From contig NZ_OY782763.1 in the NCBI RefSeq assembly GCF_963678225.1, positions 186,001 through 250,000 of the forward strand: 64,000 nucleotides of DNA, in the 5' to 3' direction. The position numbers and the translations under genes are program-made. Positions 26,619 to 36,192 of this stretch are shown here, piece by piece. Origin of the DNA: an uncultured Cohaesibacter sp. (lineage in GTDB: Bacteria; Pseudomonadota; Alphaproteobacteria; Rhizobiales; Cohaesibacteraceae). The notes beneath the pieces were generated by a model, which did no database searches, was not told the DNA's origin, and saw only the letters and a program-made list of their open reading frames with translations. Numbering within the stretch: the stretch's first letter is position 1; each line of letters opens with the position of its first letter.

Positions 26619-27425
26619 ATGACAAAGGACAACGGATTTAAGCTGCGTATTCTGGGCTGCGGATCATCGCCCGGCGTGCCCCGTGTGGGCAACGACTGGG
26701 GCAAGTGCGATCCAAACAACCCGAAGAACAGGCGGACCCGTTGTTCAGCGCTCATTGAAAAATGTCAAGACGGACAGGTCACCCGTGCCCTGATTGACTC
26801 CGGCCCGGACTTTCGCGAGCAGATGCTGCGTGAACATATCGACTGGGTCGACGGTGTTCTTTATACCCATCCCCATGCAGACCATACCCACGGCATCGAC
26901 GACCTGCGCGCCTTTGTTTTCAATCGGCGCGAACGGGTCAAGGTCTACGCCAACGAGATGACACTCAAGCGTCTGCAAGAGGGCTTTGGCTATTGTTTCA
27001 AGACGCCAGAAGGCAGCAAATATCCTCCGATCCTTGATCCATCCTTGATCGCTCATGGCGACACGGTATGTGTCGATGGACCGGCAGGCACGATTGAGGC
27101 GCATCCGTATAATCAGGTTCATGGCGATATCCATTCGCTCGGCTTTCGCATCGGCAATCTGGCTTATTCATCCGACGTCAGTGATCTGGAACCGGACACC
27201 ATCGCCATGATGCGGGATCTGGACGTCTGGATCGTCGACGCCTTGCGCTATGCACCACATCCAAGTCATTTCTCACTGGATGAGGTTTTGGCATGGTCCG
27301 AGCGTCTCAAGCCCAAGATGACCATTCTGACCCATATGCATATCGATATGGATTATGAAACGCTGCGCCGCACGCTGCCAGACAATGTCATCCCAGCCTA
27401 TGACGGCCTGACCATTTCCTTCTAA
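26619..27425 (+). CDS. MBL-fold metal-dependent hydrolase (PhnP/RNase Z-like)
   Basis: A 268-residue metallo-beta-lactamase fold protein. The zinc motif HPHADHTHGIDDLR follows an N-terminal LRILGCGSSPGVPRVGNDWGKCDP typical of the PhnP-like group that follows metG-tatD in many alphaproteobacteria. A later His (THMHIDMDYE) and Asp (SSDVSD) complete the site. Likely a phosphodiesterase; its physiological substrate is unknown. It starts 28 bases after tatD, in the same operon. Confidence 0.88.
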   Translation: MTKDNGFKLRILGCGSSPGVPRVGNDWGKCDPNNPKNRRTRCSALIEKCQDGQVTRALIDSGPDFREQMLREHIDWVDGVLYTHPHADHTHGIDDLRAFVFNRRERVKVYANEMTLKRLQEGFGYCFKTPEGSKYPPILDPSLIAHGDTVCVDGPAGTIEAHPYNQVHGDIHSLGFRIGNLAYSSDVSDLEPDTIAMMRDLDVWIVDALRYAPHPSHFSLDEVLAWSERLKPKMTILTHMHIDMDYETLRRTLPDNVIPAYDGLTISF

Positions 27426-28117
27426 AAATCCTCTGCTAGCGCCTTGAAGCATGTATCCCATAAACGCTTGCCAATAAACGAACTAGGCGTGCGCGCTCAT
27501 AGTCCTGTGTCCATATTACACAATGGGGCATATGACGCGGCATAGGCAAACCATGGTCATGCGATGAGAAGCTGGCGCTTCAAAACTCTCTTTCATCCAT
27601 AGCCGCACACACCTTTATCGCTCCCTGCGATCGCTCCTGACAGAGAGACGCCGCCGCCACCATTGGCGAACGCCTGTCGCACAGGAACACGCATATGACC
27701 GGACAATCTCTGAGCCTCTGCAAAGAAATAGAGATCGATTTTGTCCGAATAGCTTTCATCCCAGGAGCAATAGAGAGCACAAATGCCATTGTGCATCTGT
27801 CACTTAAAGGGATGAAAGCAAAGGATTGATTGCTTCAATTTTTACAGATATCATTCTGACTCTAAAGACTCTTTAGACCATAACGTCAAAAATGAGTACG
27901 CCCGCCCGGTCGCCACCTAAATAATTTTAGTTCCATAATATAGATTATGCGAATTACAGATATAGGGAAACGGCAGCGTCGTGGATGCCCGCTACGCATC
28001 TTCGTTTAAACGGCATTGGCTATGGCCCCTCCCTCAACATGACATAAAATAGCCGCCAGAGCTCAAACGCTGGCGGCCTGTGTGATGACCTTGAACTGTA
28101 GCCCAGATTGCCGGCGC
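27426..28117. other. 692-bp intergenic region between converging genes
   Basis: It lies between the 3' ends of the MBL hydrolase (plus) and the FAD oxidoreductase (minus). One minus-strand frame of 67 codons (27593-27796, with KIDLYFFAEAQRLSGHMRVPVRQAF) has fairly natural codon use but no ribosome site or recognised family; it may be a decayed gene end or a small protein. Nothing else is supported except the terminator at 28044-28077. Confidence 0.4.
28044..28077 (-). terminator. Terminator of the FAD oxidoreductase gene
   Basis: CCGCCAG (28053-28059) and CTGGCGG (28070-28076) form a 7-bp stem with a 10-base loop. The minus strand continues CTATTTTATG. Confidence 0.7.
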
Positions 28118-29296
28118 TTACTTCTGGCCCCAGGCTTTGCCATTGAGATGGTTTGACGCCTCAAAAGAGTCTGGCAGCTTCAATGTAGGCTCCAGCTTGG
28201 CAAGGCGCTCGACGGACACCTGAGCGATGGCATGGGCCAGCCCAAAGCCAATCTTGAAACCACCTGTCGCAACAAAGATGCTTTTCGAGCCCGGCAAGAA
28301 GCCAACCATTGGATCGCGCTTTCTCGCCTTGGGACGAATACCTGCCCAACGCTGCATGATTTCGGCCCCTTCCAGCATCGGACACAGATTGAGCGCCTTG
28401 GCCCAGATTTCATCGCAGCGATCATCTGTGCTGTGTTCATCGTCCCATTCTTCCTCCGTGGTGCTGCCAATGGCACAGACGCCATCATCATGCGGAACCA
28501 CATAGACAGTACGATCATACAAAACCGGCAGACCGGGTTTTTGCCCCACTTTTGCAATCAGCGCCTGCCCCTTAACGCCGATACCAAGATCCTCCATGCC
28601 TGTCAGTGCCTCGATCATCGGGAAACTCTTATAGCCCGCAGACAGCACCACAAGACCAGCTGAGAGCGTCTCTCCGCTGGCAAGCGTCACCTGAGCGCCA
28701 TCGCCCAGATCTTTGATGTCGACCACTTCAGCATTCTCCATGACGACGCCACCGCGCTTGATGACAGAGGACCGAGCAGCCTCGCAATAAGCACGTGGAT
28801 TGGCGCGCGCCGAGAAATTGTCGAACGCATATCCTTCCGGGCACAGCTCAGCATTAAGCCAACCGCCCAGATCATCCTGCGGGAAAACCTTGTGATAATA
28901 GCCGGTCTCGGCACCATGCCAGAGCACTTCTGCTTCTTTGGATCGCACCTCATGGCGTTCTCTCAGCGCCTCGGTACCAAGCGGCACGACGCGTCCGCAG
29001 CGATCATAACCGATGGAAAGACCAGTTTCTTCTTCAAGTAAAACTTTAACTTCAGAAAGATTCCTTAATGCGTTGAATTGAAACTCTTTTTTCTCATTCC
29101 ATCTCTCTGACATATGGGGCAAAAGTGCTCCCAGAAGACCATAGCTTGCGCCCTGCCCGATCTCTTGTTTATCGACCAGTGCAACGCTCATGCCTTCGCC
29201 CAAACAGGCTCTGGCAATGGAAAGACCAAACACGCCACCGCCGACAACGAGGCAATCATAATGAGTGGATGATGAGGAATTGAGAGGACTTGGCAT
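28118..29296 (-). CDS. FAD-dependent oxidoreductase, DAO family (possible MnmC oxidase half)
   Basis: A 392-residue D-amino-acid-oxidase-fold protein. The dinucleotide motif VVGGGVFGLSIARA is at the N-terminus, the DKQEIGQGAS loop binds FAD ribose, and the C-terminal VATGGFKIGFGLAHAIAQ closes the FAD site. It is transcribed divergently from mnmD with about 107 bases between. In E. coli the MnmD-type methyltransferase is fused to a DAO-family oxidase as MnmC, which strips the carboxymethyl group from cmnm5U34 of tRNA. This neighbour is therefore a candidate for the separate oxidase. A glycine- or amino-acid-oxidase role is the alternative. Confidence 0.8.
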   Translation of the reverse strand: MPSPLNSSSSTHYDCLVVGGGVFGLSIARACLGEGMSVALVDKQEIGQGASYGLLGALLPHMSERWNEKKEFQFNALRNLSEVKVLLEEETGLSIGYDRCGRVVPLGTEALRERHEVRSKEAEVLWHGAETGYYHKVFPQDDLGGWLNAELCPEGYAFDNFSARANPRAYCEAARSSVIKRGGVVMENAEVVDIKDLGDGAQVTLASGETLSAGLVVLSAGYKSFPMIEALTGMEDLGIGVKGQALIAKVGQKPGLPVLYDRTVYVVPHDDGVCAIGSTTEEEWDDEHSTDDRCDEIWAKALNLCPMLEGAEIMQRWAGIRPKARKRDPMVGFLPGSKSIFVATGGFKIGFGLAHAIAQVSVERLAKLEPTLKLPDSFEASNHLNGKAWGQK

Positions 29297-29403
29297 AGCT
29301 CATATTTCTTCTTATGAAAGGAAGCGGCATGATGCCGGACACCACGCTCTAGGCTTCCACAGTTAAGGTTGCCGTACCCTAATCGATCGAACGGAAAATT
29401 GAT

Positions 29404-30111
29404 ATGGCGAAGCCTCCTGAACTCGTCTGGCTGGACAATTTGACCCCTAAATCCACACGCTTTGACGACACCTACTACACGCGGGAAAACGGCCTTGAAG
29501 AAACGCGCTATGTCTTCATAGATGGCAACAGGCTGCCGGAGCGCTGGTGCAAGGGACAGTCCGTCACAATCGGCGAACTCGGTTTTGGAACAGGGCTCAA
29601 TTTTCTCGCCACCTGGCAAGCGTGGCACGATACGTTGAGCGACAGCACCATGTCGCAAGGAACCGACGCCCCATCACTGACTTACATCTCCTTTGAGAAA
29701 TATCCTCTCGACCAAGAGAGCCTTGCCAAAGCACTTTCGCCCTGGCCAGATCTCGCTGAGCTCGCTAATAAACTGGTTGAAGAATGGAAGCCAAATAGGG
29801 AGGGCTGGCTAAAATTCAACTTTAACTCTGTCGCTCTTCATCTCTATATTGGAGATGCCGCAGATGGGATCAAGACGATCCCCTCTTCCATCGATGCGTG
29901 GTTTCTCGATGGTTTCAACCCCAAGACCAATCCCGAACTTTGGTCTGAAACGCTGATGCAATCGGTCTATGATGCGTCCAACCCTGAAGCCACACTCGCC
30001 AGCTACACGGCAGCAGGCTGGGTAAGGCGCAACCTTCAATCAGCAGGTTTCTCCATTGCAAAGCGCAAAGGCTTTGGGCATAAACGGGACATGATCACCG
30101 GCTCAAGGTGA
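29404..30111 (+). CDS. mnmD: tRNA U34 5-methylaminomethyl-2-thiouridine methyltransferase (MnmD)
   Basis: A 235-residue SAM-dependent methyltransferase with SAM motif GELGFGTGLNFLATW and catalytic-region WFLDGFNPKTNPELW, ending SYTAAGWVRRNLQSAGFSIAKRKGFGHKRDM. This matches the N-terminal domain of MnmC and stand-alone MnmD, which methylates nm5U34 to mnm5U34 in the wobble position. No oxidase domain is fused; a candidate lies divergently alongside. The ATG at 29404 is preceded by GGAAAATTGAT. Confidence 0.92.
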   Translation: MAKPPELVWLDNLTPKSTRFDDTYYTRENGLEETRYVFIDGNRLPERWCKGQSVTIGELGFGTGLNFLATWQAWHDTLSDSTMSQGTDAPSLTYISFEKYPLDQESLAKALSPWPDLAELANKLVEEWKPNREGWLKFNFNSVALHLYIGDAADGIKTIPSSIDAWFLDGFNPKTNPELWSETLMQSVYDASNPEATLASYTAAGWVRRNLQSAGFSIAKRKGFGHKRDMITGSR

Positions 30112-30166
30112 GTCATTCCATACGCCACAAAAGGCGTCCCACCTCAAATAAGTCTTGAGTTCAAAA

Positions 30167-31012
30167 ATGACAATTCTACCCTCGCGCGACATAGCAACGC
30201 TTGTCGAAATCATGGCCCGCCTTCGTGACAAGGAGACTGGTTGCCCCTGGGACATCGAACAGGATTTCGCCTCCATCATCCCTTACACCATCGAAGAAGC
30301 ATATGAAGTGCAGGACGCTATCGAGCGGAACGACCTCTATGACATGCGTGATGAGTTGGGGGATCTTTTGTTGCAGGTTGTTTTCCACGCGCAGATGGCA
30401 AAGGAAATGGAACACCACCCGGCCAGATTCGATTTTGGCGACGTCGTTTTAGCCAGCACCAAGAAAATGATCCGGCGCCACCCGCACGTCTTTGGCGATA
30501 CAGACGCCCGGGACAAGGGCATGGTCCGCAAGGCATGGGAAGCCATCAAGGCCGAGGAAAAAGCCGAGCGCGCGAGTGAACGGCAGGCGCTGGGCTTGAC
30601 TGACGAGGACAAAACCTTTCTTTCTGCTGTACCGCGTGGCATGCCAACCATGAAAGCAGCCGTCAAACTACAAAAGCAGGCAAGCAAGGTTGGCTTTGAC
30701 TGGAACGATCCGTTGCTGGTTCTCGACAAGATTGCCGAAGAAGTGGAAGAAGTGCGCAACGAGCTCATCCTTCATGAAATGGATGAAAAGGCTGTACGCA
30801 ACGAGATCGGCGATCTGCTTTTCGCCGTTGCCAACCTCGCCCGCCATCTCGATGTAGACCCGGATGAAGCGCTGGCCTATACGAACCAGAAGTTCCGCGA
30901 TCGCTTCGGCCATATCGAAAACGAGCTTTCCGAGCGCGGTGGCAGTCTGGAAAATGCCAGCCTCGACGAGATGGAAGATCTCTGGCAGGAAGCAAAAAAA
31001 GAACGCGATTGA
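30167..31012 (+). CDS. mazG: Nucleoside triphosphate pyrophosphohydrolase MazG
   Basis: About 281 residues from ATG 30167; a TTG at 30155 is an alternative. It has two tandem MazG domains: the first with GCPWDIEQDF, EEAYEVQDAI and DELGDLLLQVVFHAQ, the second with EEVEEVRNELI and NEIGDLLFAVANLARHL. MazG hydrolyses (d)NTPs to monophosphates and cleanses the pool. It converges on hflX with a shared terminator. Confidence 0.94.
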   Translation: MTILPSRDIATLVEIMARLRDKETGCPWDIEQDFASIIPYTIEEAYEVQDAIERNDLYDMRDELGDLLLQVVFHAQMAKEMEHHPARFDFGDVVLASTKKMIRRHPHVFGDTDARDKGMVRKAWEAIKAEEKAERASERQALGLTDEDKTFLSAVPRGMPTMKAAVKLQKQASKVGFDWNDPLLVLDKIAEEVEEVRNELILHEMDEKAVRNEIGDLLFAVANLARHLDVDPDEALAYTNQKFRDRFGHIENELSERGGSLENASLDEMEDLWQEAKKERD

Positions 31013-31020
31013 GCCTAGCA

Positions 31021-31054
31021 AAAAGGCCCCGCCCAACAATGGACGAGGCCTTTT
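31021..31054. terminator. Bidirectional terminator between mazG and hflX
   Basis: AAAAGGCC and GGCCTTTT flank an 18-base inner segment with further CG pairing. The A- and T-runs on the two sides suit both converging genes. Confidence 0.8.
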
Positions 31055-31099
31055 GAATTCCATTCTATTGCAGTATCCGAACCTCACCCGTGCTGGTGA

Positions 31100-32497
31100 T
31101 CAGTCGACGTCAAACCGGTTGCGCAACTCTGCTTCCACCTTGTCTTGCGCCCGCACATGCAGATCGATACCCTCTTCACCATCTGTACGGTCCAGAACGT
31201 CGCAATGGCGATAGAGCCATGCCAGCCCCTCCCCATCTTCAAAGCCCAGATGCAGTGTAAGAATATTGTCATCCTCGCCGAGCTTGTCTTCAATCTCGGC
31301 CAACAGAACATCAGTCCCCTGCCCGGAAACAGCTGAAACGGCCACAGGCTGCAATTGCCCCGTCGCACGCGATGGCTGCTGAGAGGCGGCGCGCTCCATG
31401 ACTGTTTGCCGTTCTTCCTCGGGCAACAGATCGATCTTGTTCCAGACTTCAATCACCCGCGGATCTTCGTCGATCTCGATACCAAGATCATGCAAAACAT
31501 TGGCAACATCTTCCGCTTGCGCATTGGTGTCTTCATGCACGATATCGCGCACATGCAATATCACGTCTGCTTCGAGCACTTCTTCGAGCGTCGCGCGGAA
31601 GGCTGCGATCAGATGTGTTGGAAGATCGGAAATAAATCCGACCGTATCTGACAGGATAACCGGACGCCCGTGAGGCAGAACCATCGTGCGCAAGGTTGGG
31701 TCGAGCGTTGCAAACAACAGATCCTTGGCAAAGATGCCGGACCCGGTCAACAGATTGAACAATGTCGATTTGCCCGCGTTCGTATAGCCAACGAGCGCAA
31801 CGATCGGATGCGGAACCTTCTGGCGATTGGATCGATGCAGCCCGCGCGTCCGGCGCACTTGCTCAAGATCCTTCTCCAGACGATTGATTTTTTCTTGAAG
31901 GGCTCTTCGGTCGGCCTCGATCTGCGTTTCACCAGGACCGCCCATAAAACCGATACCGCCGCGCTGTCTTTCAAGGTGGGTCCAGCTACGAACCAACCGG
32001 CCTTTTTGATAATTGAGATGCGCAAGTTCGACCTGCAGCCGACCTTCCTTGGTCTGGGCGCGGCGTCCGAAAATTTCCAGAATGAGCCCGGTTCTATCCA
32101 GAACCTTGGTATCCCATTCCTTTTCAAGGTTGCGCTGCTGAATAGGAGAAAGCGGATGATCGATGATAATCAGATCAACCTTCTCTCTATCAATAATATC
32201 CCAGATATCTTCCAGCTTCCCCTTCCCGATCAGGGTCGAGGGGCGAATGGCATTGAGCGGCACGCGCAATACATCGACAACATCCAGCTCGATGGCAGCA
32301 GCAAGCCCTGCCGCCTCTTCCAGACGAGACTCATCCGTCCGGCGGATAATACGCCCTTCGGAAGCAGCCTTATTCTGTAAATGTTGCGATAGAATGGGAA
32401 CCAGAACGAGAGTACGCGTTGCCACGGCACCACGCTCAATCATCTTGCGCGAACCTTTACGCTCGTCCTGCCCTTCGAATTCACCTGAATCTGACAA
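31100..32497 (-). CDS. hflX: GTPase HflX
   Basis: A 465-residue ribosome-associated GTPase with N-terminal glycine-rich linker (RQRGGIGFMGGPGETQIEADRR), then the G domain: GYTNAGKSTLF (G1), DTVGFISDLP (G3) and NKIDL (G4). HflX splits stalled or heat-damaged ribosomes. The start follows the hfq stop directly with no gap, the classic hfq-hflX pair. An N-terminal leader of about 18 residues precedes the conserved region, so ATG 32443 (MIERGAVATRT) is a possible alternative start. Confidence 0.94.
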   Translation of the reverse strand: MSDSGEFEGQDERKGSRKMIERGAVATRTLVLVPILSQHLQNKAASEGRIIRRTDESRLEEAAGLAAAIELDVVDVLRVPLNAIRPSTLIGKGKLEDIWDIIDREKVDLIIIDHPLSPIQQRNLEKEWDTKVLDRTGLILEIFGRRAQTKEGRLQVELAHLNYQKGRLVRSWTHLERQRGGIGFMGGPGETQIEADRRALQEKINRLEKDLEQVRRTRGLHRSNRQKVPHPIVALVGYTNAGKSTLFNLLTGSGIFAKDLLFATLDPTLRTMVLPHGRPVILSDTVGFISDLPTHLIAAFRATLEEVLEADVILHVRDIVHEDTNAQAEDVANVLHDLGIEIDEDPRVIEVWNKIDLLPEEERQTVMERAASQQPSRATGQLQPVAVSAVSGQGTDVLLAEIEDKLGEDDNILTLHLGFEDGEGLAWLYRHCDVLDRTDGEEGIDLHVRAQDKVEAELRNRFDVD

Positions 32498-32752
32498 TCA
32501 GCCTTCAGCCTTTTCGCCAGTCTCACCGCCTTCAAACAGGCTCAGCGGCCCATTCGGCATAATCGTCGAGATGGCATGCTTGTAAACCAGCTGAGAATGA
32601 CCATCACGGCGCAGAAGTACGCAGAAATTATCAAACCAGGTTACAACGCCTTGCAGCTTGACCCCGTTGACCAGAAAAATGGTCAAAGGTGTCTTTGTTT
32701 TTCTGACATGATTGAGAAAGGTATCTTGGAGGTTCTGGGCTCGTTCTGCCAT
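32498..32752 (-). CDS. hfq: RNA chaperone Hfq
   Basis: An 84-residue Sm-like protein: [34 protein letters not shown] (Sm1) and [14 protein letters not shown] (Sm2 with the YKHAIST motif), with a short acidic tail. The hexamer pairs small RNAs with mRNAs. It heads the hfq-hflX operon. Confidence 0.98.
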   Translation of the reverse strand: MAERAQNLQDTFLNHVRKTKTPLTIFLVNGVKLQGVVTWFDNFCVLLRRDGHSQLVYKHAISTIMPNGPLSLFEGGETGEKAEG

Positions 32753-33101
32753 GTGTCCTGCCTTATTTTCTTTTAATTCAACACTCGGTCTTATTCCAAC
32801 CTAGTTTGAACCATCACTATGACGTAGTCCGTAAGATTAAACCAGTCTGAGCATAACTCTTTTATTTAAGCAATGCCGCAAAGTCTGGATTGTCCACACA
32901 TCTTGGGGGAAAATGATGAATGATTGCTAGACTGTCCCCCACAAACCGCCTTAACAACCGCGCCATTCAAACTCGAGAGTATCAAACGATAACGATTCTC
33001 AAGCCCTCAGTTTAAACAAAACCACCTGCTTGCCAAGTCGCAATCGCAACCAATTCATGCATTCCTACCAGAAACCAACCATTGTATTGCGTAATAAAGC
33101 A
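32753..33101. other. Intergenic region upstream of hfq
   Basis: It contains the hfq promoter region on the minus strand and the trkH 3' flank. A GATAACGATTCTC stretch at 32988-33000 loosely resembles half of a Fur-type box, but too weakly to call. No gene is seen. Confidence 0.4.
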
Positions 33102-34565
33102 CTATCTGTACCAGAATTTGAAATTTAACGCCCCCAGCAGCACAACGATTTCCATCCGCCCGATAAGCATCGTCCCTGCGAGAGCATATTTGACCAAAGG
33201 CGTCATTTCATAGTAGCGCGGCCAATCTGCGGCTTGCGCCCAACTCGTACTATAGAGCGGCCCGATATTGGCAAAACTCGAAATTGTGGCGATGAGGCCA
33301 CCTTCAAGGTAGCCAGTGTTGGTCGCAACGACGCCTGAGACTATGGCAATCAGAATGATAGAGAGCAGAAGCGACGTCCAAACGCCATTCATGAACTGAA
33401 TTGTCGGTTTGGCATGACCGATCCAGCCCTTGCGGATCTTGTTGGGGTGGAAAAGCCGGCTCACTTCGCTGACGAGCTGCATGAAGAGCGCAAACATGCG
33501 GTAGATTTTTAGCCCTCCTGCCGTGGAGAAGGACGTCGCGCCCATCATGGCAAGACTGATGACCAGCAGGCCTGGAAAGACAGTGACGTCCGCATGGCGC
33601 AACTCAAACCCTGTCGTCGATATCAACGATATGGCGGCGAAGAAGCCCTGCCGCAAGGCCGCCCCCGGAGCCAGAACGCTAGCGCCACCGGCCAATTGGA
33701 ACAAGGTGATGGAATAGACAAGCCCGGCGCCAAACATCAGAATGAAGAGAATATAGCTTTCCCTATGTTCGACCAGAAAGCGTAGCTTGTTCCGCACAGC
33801 CATGCGATGCCACACAATACTTGAGGCCCCAGCGATCATCCCCATTGCGATAATGAACTCGGCCATTCGGTTGTTATAATGCTCACCGATAGCCCCATCC
33901 ACGGGCAAAAAGCCTCCCGTTGAAATGGTCGAAAAAGCAATACAGGTGGAATCAAAAGGCGGTATCCCCGCCACGACCAGCAGAACCACAAGCGTAAGTG
34001 TTACGAGACCATACGCACTGCCGACTTGCCTTAACACGTTGAATGTCCAACCAATTTCATCGCCAAGGCTCTGCTCCATGAATTTACTGTAGGTATCGCG
34101 GATCACGCCTACGCCGCTTGGAGCCAAAATGAGAAGAAAGCTCAACAAGGTGAGGAACCCGCCAAACCATTGCAGAATGGCCCGCCAGAAAATAATCGCT
34201 TTCGGCACGCTCTCCAGCGTTTGCAATATGGTTGCACCCGTCGTGCTGATGCCCGATGCCGCCTCGAAGAAGGCATCAACCCATTCCATTTGTCCAGTCA
34301 GAACGAAGGGAAAGGCGCCAGCAACAGGCAGCCCCAACCAGGCAAGAACACAGAGAAGAAAGGTCTGCTGATTGAGCATCTCCCTTTCCTGCCCACGCAG
34401 AGCAAAATAGACCCCGCCCGAGAGAAAGCCCGTTAATCCCGATGTCAGCAAGAAGCCTTCCGCCAGTTCCGTATCACCAGCACTCAGCGCGACCAGCGCA
34501 GTGGGCAGCATTAGCCCACCGAGCGCACCAAGCAAAATGGAAAGGTAATAGAGAATAGCGGTCAT
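33102..34565 (-). CDS. trkH: Trk potassium uptake system, membrane subunit TrkH
   Basis: A 487-residue membrane protein of the KtrB/TrkH superfamily: repeated pore motifs such as EAASGISTTGATIL, FSTISTGGFLP, SLISTTGFELRHAD and SSFANIGPLYS supply the four selectivity-filter glycines. It lies 23 bases after trkA in the same operon. TrkH takes up K+ when gated by the cytoplasmic TrkA ring. Confidence 0.93.
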   Translation of the reverse strand: MTAILYYLSILLGALGGLMLPTALVALSAGDTELAEGFLLTSGLTGFLSGGVYFALRGQEREMLNQQTFLLCVLAWLGLPVAGAFPFVLTGQMEWVDAFFEAASGISTTGATILQTLESVPKAIIFWRAILQWFGGFLTLLSFLLILAPSGVGVIRDTYSKFMEQSLGDEIGWTFNVLRQVGSAYGLVTLTLVVLLVVAGIPPFDSTCIAFSTISTGGFLPVDGAIGEHYNNRMAEFIIAMGMIAGASSIVWHRMAVRNKLRFLVEHRESYILFILMFGAGLVYSITLFQLAGGASVLAPGAALRQGFFAAISLISTTGFELRHADVTVFPGLLVISLAMMGATSFSTAGGLKIYRMFALFMQLVSEVSRLFHPNKIRKGWIGHAKPTIQFMNGVWTSLLLSIILIAIVSGVVATNTGYLEGGLIATISSFANIGPLYSTSWAQAADWPRYYEMTPLVKYALAGTMLIGRMEIVVLLGALNFKFWYR

Positions 34566-34588
34566 CCGCGCACAGCCTCAATCAGAAC

Positions 34589-35965
34589 TCAGAAAAATTC
34601 AAAGCTGACGCGGAACAGCAGTTCCACCTGTTTCACTCTGTCGGCCAGCGCGAAGAGGATGACCCTGTCACCAGCCTGAATGGTGGTATCGCCATCCGGC
34701 ATCAAAACCGCATTGCGCCGGAAAATGGCTCCCACGCGCACACCATCTGGAAATTCGACGCTTCGCAACGGGCGCCCGACCAACGGAGATGTCTCAAGCG
34801 CTTCAGCCTCGATGCCCTCGGCCGCACCGTCTTCAACCGCATGCACCCCGCGAATACGGCCGCGGCGCACATGCTGCAGGATCTTTGAAATGGTCACCGA
34901 GCGCGGATTGACGTTTGAATCGATACCCAAATCATGCACCAGGTCGGAATAGTGGGAATCGTTGAGCAAGGCCATGGTGCGCGCGCAGCCCAGTCGTTTG
35001 GCCATGGCGCAGCTAAGGATGTTGACCTGATCGTTATTCGTTAGCGCGATCATCGTATCCGCTTCGCGAATATCCGCTTCTTTCAGGATATCCTGATCAA
35101 GCGCGCTTCCTTGCAACACGATTGTATCTTCGAAATCGTTGGCAATCTTGATCGCACGATCCCGGTCAAATTCAATGACCTTGGCGCGGGTGCGCTTCCT
35201 ACGCTGCTCGATGGCCAGTGCCACATAGCGCCCGATATTGCCGCCGCCTGCGATTACAACCTTGTTGGCCTGATCTTCATCATGACCAAAGATGCTCAGC
35301 GTGCGCCAGACCTGCTCACGCGCCACAACCACATAAGCCAAATCTCCAGCCTGCAAATGATCCTCGGCATGAGGCACATAAAGCTGACCATCGCGCCGGA
35401 TGCCAACCACCACCGCTTTAAGGTCAGGGAAAAGCTCGGTCAGCTGACGCAACGGCGTATCAACAACAGGGCATTCTTCTTCGCAGTCAATCGCGATCAT
35501 CAGCACTTCGCCATCAGCGAACCGTACAGTATCTTCCGCCCCGGGCATCGCCATGCGTGACAGCACCATTTCCCCGACTTCCACTTCGGGGGAAATGATC
35601 ACGTCAATCGGCAGATGCTCCCGCGAGAACAAGTCCGCATAATGCTTTTCAAGATAGGATTGTGCACGCACACGCGCCACCTTGGTGGGAACATTAAAGA
35701 TGGAGTGCGCCACCTGACAGGCAACCATGTTGACTTCATCATAAAGCGTGACCGCAATGATCATGTCGGCTTCTTTGGCCCCAGCCCGCGCCAGAATATC
35801 AGGATGAGCCCCATGGCCAACATAGCCACGTACATCCAGAGTATCCCGAATGGCCGCAACCAAGCGCGGAGAACTATCAATCACCGTAACGTCATTCTGT
35901 TCCGATGACAGATGCTTGGCGATGCCGTAGCCGACCTGTCCTGCGCCGCAAATCACCACTTTCAT
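34589..35965 (-). CDS. trkA: Trk potassium uptake regulator TrkA
   Basis: A 458-residue cytoplasmic protein with two RCK repeats. Each Rossmann half starts with a nucleotide motif (MKVVICGAGQVGYGIAKHL at residue 1; VVIAGGGNIGRYVALAIE near 233) and each is followed by a TrkA_C domain (for example VGRPLRSVEFPDGVRVGAI near 380). It binds NAD(H)/ATP and gates TrkH. It lies downstream of ntrX, the usual order in this group. Confidence 0.95.
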   Translation of the reverse strand: MKVVICGAGQVGYGIAKHLSSEQNDVTVIDSSPRLVAAIRDTLDVRGYVGHGAHPDILARAGAKEADMIIAVTLYDEVNMVACQVAHSIFNVPTKVARVRAQSYLEKHYADLFSREHLPIDVIISPEVEVGEMVLSRMAMPGAEDTVRFADGEVLMIAIDCEEECPVVDTPLRQLTELFPDLKAVVVGIRRDGQLYVPHAEDHLQAGDLAYVVVAREQVWRTLSIFGHDEDQANKVVIAGGGNIGRYVALAIEQRRKRTRAKVIEFDRDRAIKIANDFEDTIVLQGSALDQDILKEADIREADTMIALTNNDQVNILSCAMAKRLGCARTMALLNDSHYSDLVHDLGIDSNVNPRSVTISKILQHVRRGRIRGVHAVEDGAAEGIEAEALETSPLVGRPLRSVEFPDGVRVGAIFRRNAVLMPDGDTTIQAGDRVILFALADRVKQVELLFRVSFEFF

Positions 35966-36192
35966 AACTGACCGCTTTCATTTATCGCCAGACCAACGCT
36001 TGCGGCCGGAAAAGGCGAATTGAACTCGATGTCTCAAGGTGCCTAACCTAGAAGGGCCGGTTCCATGAGAAATGTCATCCGGGCTTTATTGCATATTTTC
36101 ACACCAAGCCCAATGAAAGAAACGCATAGCTCTCTTCATATAAGAAGGCAATAGGCGCAAACAGAGCCAAATCACGCCCTGTTTGGCCAGGT

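Noticed and set aside
32988-33003. Fur-box-like sequence upstream of hfq
   Set aside because: Matches only about half of the consensus, and alphaproteobacterial iron regulators often use other sites.
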